A DNA stretch of 23,151 nucleotides from a virus. The DNA lies in the IMG/VR virus record IMGVR_UViG_3300047557_003583, positions 1 through 23,151 of that record. One strand, given 5' to 3'. Below are positions 19,459 to 23,151 of the stretch, one piece after another (within the stretch, counting starts at the first letter, position 1; every line of letters starts with the position of its first letter). A model generated the notes under the pieces. That model was not told where the DNA came from, searched no databases, and was given only the letters and a program-made list of their open reading frames with translations. The position numbers and the translations under genes were made by a program.

Positions 19459-20841
19459 TTAGTCCTTATAATTACTCAAGAAATAGTTTAAATCTTCTGG
19501 AGTTCCTATTCCCCACATTTTGTCAATATTCTTCACACGAATTTTTTTACCGTCAGCTATTGCTTGATTGAATACTGGACAGACGTAAAACTCATTATTA
19601 GTTCGAATATTTTTAGAAATCATCTGTTCAGCATATTTAACATAGTCAGAACCATGTCTCCAATAATAAATTCCAACAGTTGCTTGATCTGAAATCACTT
19701 TCTTTTCAGCAACTTCAGAAACAAAACCATTATCATCTAATTTGGCATATGACCACTTTGGATGAGTGGCATTGAATGTAAGAATTCCGCCGTCAATTGA
19801 ATCCGCAGAAAATGCGTACATGCATTCATTTGAATTCCATTCAACATATTGATCTGAGTTTGCCATTACCAATGAGGCATCATTGTCAATATATTCTTTT
19901 GCCAGCAATGTAGTACATGCCGCTCCTTCTGTTAGTCCATCTACCTGAACAATTTTACAATTTGGAGCTATCAAATTAAGCAAATATTTCAAATTGTATT
20001 TTTCATAATGTTCTCGCTGAACTAAAAAGATATAATTTGCTTCTATGTTAAGATTCTCAACAACAACCTGAATCATTGGCTTTCCATTGACCTCAATGAG
20101 CGGCTTAGGAAAAGTATATCCAGCAGCAGAAAAACGAGATCCTGCGCCAGCCATTGGTATCAAGACATTCATCTTACTATCTCTCCATGGAAGAGATTTT
20201 TTACTTGTACCTTCAATGGTATTCATAATGTCGTATATCCTTTGTAACATTTGTTCTGAATTGACTTCTTTTGCATTTTCTACCGCAAGTAAATGAGCGC
20301 CAGAATCTAGTGCTCCCTGTCTTCCGATATGACTGTCTTCAATAATAATAGTATTTTTAGGCAATGCATTAAGAGCAATCATGCATTTCCAATACATTTC
20401 TGGATATGGCTTGGTGCGAGATACATCTTCATTGCTGACAAAATAATCAACATCATCCATTACACCAATACTCAATAGTGATAGTTTCACTGTCTCTCGT
20501 ATAGAATTTGAAGCCACTGCAATTTTATAACCACGCGATTTTATTTTCCTAAAAATCGACTGTAGCAAATATTCTTTATTAAATCCACGAACAAGATTAA
20601 ATGTTGCTTGTTGTTTATCTTTCCATATCTGATCATATGTTGAGATTGGAAGACCTTTTTCTTCCGTGAGCATTTTAAGCTTTTTGGTCGTGTTTAGACC
20701 GTCATATTTGCTGAGATGCTCTTCTCTGCTAATTACAAATTGTTCACCGACTTTACGAAGTGCAGCATTTAGAGCGTCATAGTGCAACTCACGAGAGTCT
20801 AACAATACTCCATCTAAATCGAAAATTATTAGTTTATTCAT
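19459..20841 (-). CDS. Fusion of a HAD phosphatase/phosphomutase and a sugar-1-phosphate nucleotidyltransferase
   Basis: 460 residues with two domains. Residues 1-210 are a HAD-IA hydrolase of the beta-phosphoglucomutase type: DLDGVLLDS (D8, D10), AVASNS (S111), RTKPYPEMY (K144), IIIEDSHIGRQGALDSGA (E168, D169). Residues 224-460 are a nucleotidyltransferase: MNVLIPMAGAGSRF (224-237), FPKPLIEVNGKPM (K246), then ANSDQYVEW as the metal site. The reaction would be removing or moving a phosphate on a sugar and then making an NDP-sugar. The substrate is unknown. The gene overlaps the HtrL-type gene by 4 nt. Internal ATGs exist, but the fused frame is open throughout, so I treat it as one protein. 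Confidence 0.85.
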   Translation of the reverse strand: MNKLIIFDLDGVLLDSRELHYDALNAALRKVGEQFVISREEHLSKYDGLNTTKKLKMLTEEKGLPISTYDQIWKDKQQATFNLVRGFNKEYLLQSIFRKIKSRGYKIAVASNSIRETVKLSLLSIGVMDDVDYFVSNEDVSRTKPYPEMYWKCMIALNALPKNTIIIEDSHIGRQGALDSGAHLLAVENAKEVNSEQMLQRIYDIMNTIEGTSKKSLPWRDSKMNVLIPMAGAGSRFSAAGYTFPKPLIEVNGKPMIQVVVENLNIEANYIFLVQREHYEKYNLKYLLNLIAPNCKIVQVDGLTEGAACTTLLAKEYIDNDASLVMANSDQYVEWNSNECMYAFSADSIDGGILTFNATHPKWSYAKLDDNGFVSEVAEKKVISDQATVGIYYWRHGSDYVKYAEQMISKNIRTNNEFYVCPVFNQAIADGKKIRVKNIDKMWGIGTPEDLNYFLSNYKD

Positions 20842-21656
20842 GGCGTGTCATTGAATTTCTGAAATAACACAAAAGGGTCTTGCCCTAATTGATGATCCGG
20901 AATCTTATGAGATTCAAACATATCTAATTCTGAGTGTTTAGACATTAATAATAAGCCCTGATCATCGTCCACTATATTTTGATTATTAAGCTCAATCCAG
21001 CTTCTTTCCATCAAACTGTCTAACAATGGCCACATTTTTTTATGTGCTACAATTTGAGCACCTAAGACATGAACGTCGTTATTAATTACAATGTCAATAA
21101 AAGATCTATTTGGATTTTTATCTTTGTATTCAAAAAGATGAATTTTATTAGGATCAAAATTATATGACCAGATTTTTGATCTAGGAACTTTGTTAGAAGT
21201 TCTCATATAGCCAAAATCTATCCACGCAATCATATCATTTTGTGGAAGATTCTTTTTAATTGCCTCATTGACAAATCTTGCTTTTAAATTTGTCACCAAG
21301 ACATAATATGAGTTCCAATACTCAGGATTTTTAATTTGACTTTGAGGAATTAATCTAATAAATTCTTCAGAATTTTGAATTCTACTAATAGTTTGCAAAA
21401 GACTTGCATATTCACTGTCTAAATCCATACAAATAATATTAGTTTTAAACAGTCTGTCTTTTGTTATTTGTTTTATTCGATCATAATGTTCATTATTGAT
21501 TATAACAGTAATATCGTTTTCCAATTGACATAAACGACTAAAACAATCCATATAGGTATCTACTGTTCTAGCTAGATAATGAGGATATCCCTTATCTTGA
21601 GTCCAATTTGCTCTACCTATATCAAAAAATGCTGTTACAATTGAAATTTTATTCAT
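20838..21656 (-). CDS. HtrL/YibB (WlaTC)-family putative glycosyltransferase
   Basis: 272 residues. The start ISIVTAFFDIGRANWTQD matches the opening of the HtrL/YibB family, and YLARTVDTYMDCFSRLCQ follows as in that family. KARFVNEAIKKN and the MIAWIDFGYMR metal-like patch (about 142-152) are also typical. YibB is found in O-antigen and capsule loci and is thought to act on sugars, but its activity is not proven. It starts 8 nt after the GT4 gene. No membrane segment is seen. Confidence 0.8.
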   Translation of the reverse strand: MNKISIVTAFFDIGRANWTQDKGYPHYLARTVDTYMDCFSRLCQLENDITVIINNEHYDRIKQITKDRLFKTNIICMDLDSEYASLLQTISRIQNSEEFIRLIPQSQIKNPEYWNSYYVLVTNLKARFVNEAIKKNLPQNDMIAWIDFGYMRTSNKVPRSKIWSYNFDPNKIHLFEYKDKNPNRSFIDIVINNDVHVLGAQIVAHKKMWPLLDSLMERSWIELNNQNIVDDDQGLLLMSKHSELDMFESHKIPDHQLGQDPFVLFQKFNDTP

Positions 21657-21664
21657 GATTATTT

Positions 21665-22615
21665 CTACTTTAAAAAAACCTCTTCAAATTTCTGTATTAC
21701 ATTTTCTGGAGAAAATTCTTTCACACGATCACTCCAGTTTTGTTTGATACTATTTATGTTTCTCACAATGTGATCTAATTGATTAATAGAGCTATACAAG
21801 GTGCCAGAGTTTTCTAACATGACTGTATGATTCTGATCTATACCTAGAGCACAGGCAATCACTGGCTTGTTATGAAACAAAAACTCAGCAATTGCTAATC
21901 CAAATGATTCCCCTCTTGCTCTAGCGTGGATCATAGCATCACATGTAGCAATAAAATTGCTCTTGATTTGCAAATCATGAATCTCATTGATGAATTTTAC
22001 ATTTGGATGTTCGCAGAATTTTTCAGTACCCACAAACAAAAACACATAGTCATTAGTACTGTTCACCAGATTGACGATGTATTGTTTAACTTCTGGAATG
22101 TCAAAAGTACTGTAACCACCTATTCTACCAAATACGATTTGGTCATCACTGATATTCAGAAACTTTCTATAATTATCAGTTGACTGCGGAAGAGTCACAA
22201 TGTGAGGGACAAAAGGTATAGTTCCGTTTGACATTTTATCTGATAGCCATTTAGAAATGTAAGCATATACATCTCCATAGGGTTGATAATATTGAAACAC
22301 ACTGTGTATAACATTTTTGCAGACACTCGGGAGTGGTTCTTTATTTCCAGATGTTATGAAATATGCTACATCTACTTTCAATTCTTCTAGCTTTTTATCA
22401 AGTGCTCCTCGTTCATATGAGCAAACATTGTATTCTTTACTCAATGAGTCAATGATACTAGGAACATTGCCCATATCAGGATCATTAGGATAGCTAGAAC
22501 AATATGTTATTACTGGATCTAGTCCTCGTAAATTTCTCAGATACTTACAATAATCAGTGACGGCCACCGTAGTTCCGCGATAGTTTAAAGTATTTGTATG
22601 TAAAAGAATCTTCAT
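21665..22615 (-). CDS. GT4-like (GT-B fold) glycosyltransferase
   Basis: 316 residues. The N-terminal half opens with MKILLHTNTLNYRGTTVAV, the usual nucleotide-loop start of GT-B enzymes. The C-terminal half has IVFGRIGGYS, FVGTEK and HARARGESFGLAIAEFLFHN (about 225-246), an E-x7-E donor motif. It ends with a FSPENVIQKFEEVF helix. It would move a sugar from an NDP-sugar to a glycan or other acceptor. It is shorter than many GT4 enzymes (about 370). The ATG overlaps the stop of the gene before (ATGA). Confidence 0.85.
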   Translation of the reverse strand: MKILLHTNTLNYRGTTVAVTDYCKYLRNLRGLDPVITYCSSYPNDPDMGNVPSIIDSLSKEYNVCSYERGALDKKLEELKVDVAYFITSGNKEPLPSVCKNVIHSVFQYYQPYGDVYAYISKWLSDKMSNGTIPFVPHIVTLPQSTDNYRKFLNISDDQIVFGRIGGYSTFDIPEVKQYIVNLVNSTNDYVFLFVGTEKFCEHPNVKFINEIHDLQIKSNFIATCDAMIHARARGESFGLAIAEFLFHNKPVIACALGIDQNHTVMLENSGTLYSSINQLDHIVRNINSIKQNWSDRVKEFSPENVIQKFEEVFLK

Positions 22616-23151
22616 CGAATTGTTTTACCATTATATGAGAAAGTAGTTGAACTATGAAATCCTTCAGTGCTGAATGTTCCTTTTATTACTTCATCACATC
22701 TTTTACAAAATAGTTCAATATTTTGAGCCATTCTTGATTGAAATAAGTGATACACAGCATTATCATATACTGTACCTATTCCAAAATATCCAAGACTGCC
22801 CAGAGACCATAAACCCTCGCTTGGTTCTCTTTCAAAAAAAGTTGGAAACAAACTACGATATCTCCAACCAAGCTCCTCGGCTCTATAACATACTTCTTCA
22901 GCAATGTCTCCTCTTCTTGTTGCTAAAAAAGAAGGATTACCTAGCTTACGATAAAATTCTCTGTTTATACAATAAAATCCCGGGCCTGCATAAATGTGAC
23001 ATTTAGGATGTATGTGATTAGCAACTTGAGCTATTCCAATCAGAGTTTTGTTATTGTAAACATACTCGATATATTCAAGATACTTCTTATTCAGAGGGAT
23101 ACAGTCTGGCTCAAAAAATACAATCACATCGGACTCTGAGCGTTCTAGAAC
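22612..23151 (-). CDS. GT-A-type glycosyltransferase, N-terminus outside the window
   Basis: The frame stays open to the window edge, so the start is missing; the GTG at 23127 is not a true start. The visible part begins VLERSESDVIVFFEPDCIPL, in which the E-P-D-C-I-P stretch is a DxD-like metal site. It continues with HIYAGPGFYCINREFYRKLG and EEVCYRAEELGWRYRSLFP, common in GT2-like enzymes of surface glycan clusters. The last part (FGIGTVYDNAVYHLFQSRM) is typical of the acceptor side. It ends in an ATGA overlap with the GT4-like gene and is the first gene of the visible part of the operon. Confidence 0.7.
   Translation of the reverse strand, partial: VLERSESDVIVFFEPDCIPLNKKYLEYIEYVYNNKTLIGIAQVANHIHPKCHIYAGPGFYCINREFYRKLGNPSFLATRRGDIAEEVCYRAEELGWRYRSLFPTFFEREPSEGLWSLGSLGYFGIGTVYDNAVYHLFQSRMAQNIELFCKRCDEVIKGTFSTEGFHSSTTFSYNGKTIR

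Overview
The window looks like part of the genome of a large tailed phage, most likely a T4-like myovirus of an aquatic proteobacterium. Both strands are densely coding. There are two tRNA arrays, four homing endonucleases of at least three nuclease types, a spike-tip PAAR protein, a large virion-type protein, an endolysin, a phage-style glutaredoxin and a phage glycan cluster. No integrase, insertion sequence or CRISPR array was seen. The phage assignment is inferred from gene content; no terminase, major capsid or polymerase gene lies inside the window.

Left part (1-4135, all minus strand): a tRNA/homing-endonuclease array. It carries tRNA-Asn, tRNA-Thr(TGT), an odd D-armless tRNA-Arg(TCT)-like gene, tRNA-Phe, tRNA-Lys, tRNA-Met and a degenerate CAT tRNA-like sequence. 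These are interspersed with three different homing endonucleases and a 119-residue orphan gene, and followed by a small secreted protein and a membrane protein cut by the window edge. Five promoters here have an exact TTGACA and exactly 17 bp before a good -10 box.

Central part (4170-10154, plus strand): a divergently transcribed operon of prkA (yeaG), yeaH and spoVR (ycgB). This is the three-gene bacterial stress/starvation module, complete and close to E. coli length. A GIY-YIG-type homing endonuclease sits between prkA and yeaH, with a 3-nt gap on one side and an ATGA overlap on the other. Two small genes follow. This module is the most striking content of the window: a full bacterial kinase / VWA / SpoVR system that a phage could use to alter the physiology of a starved host.

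10182-11112 (minus strand): a second tRNA array (Ser, Pro, Thr(GGT) and a 93-nt tRNA-Arg(ACG)-like gene) under a sixth promoter of the same type, which sits in a long inverted repeat. Two short genes and a strong hairpin terminator follow.

11139-15892 (minus strand): an endolysin, a 972-residue virion-type protein, a PAAR tip, a small conserved phage protein, glutaredoxin and a PGDYG-family protein, with several ATGA overlaps.

15894-23151 (minus strand): a tightly packed nine-gene glycan operon. It holds a SDR epimerase, a GDPD-like protein, several glycosyltransferases or glycosyltransferase-like proteins, a TylF-type methyltransferase and a HAD phosphatase fused to a sugar nucleotidyltransferase. 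It runs without a break into the structural block, which suggests that it decorates virion or host surface structures.
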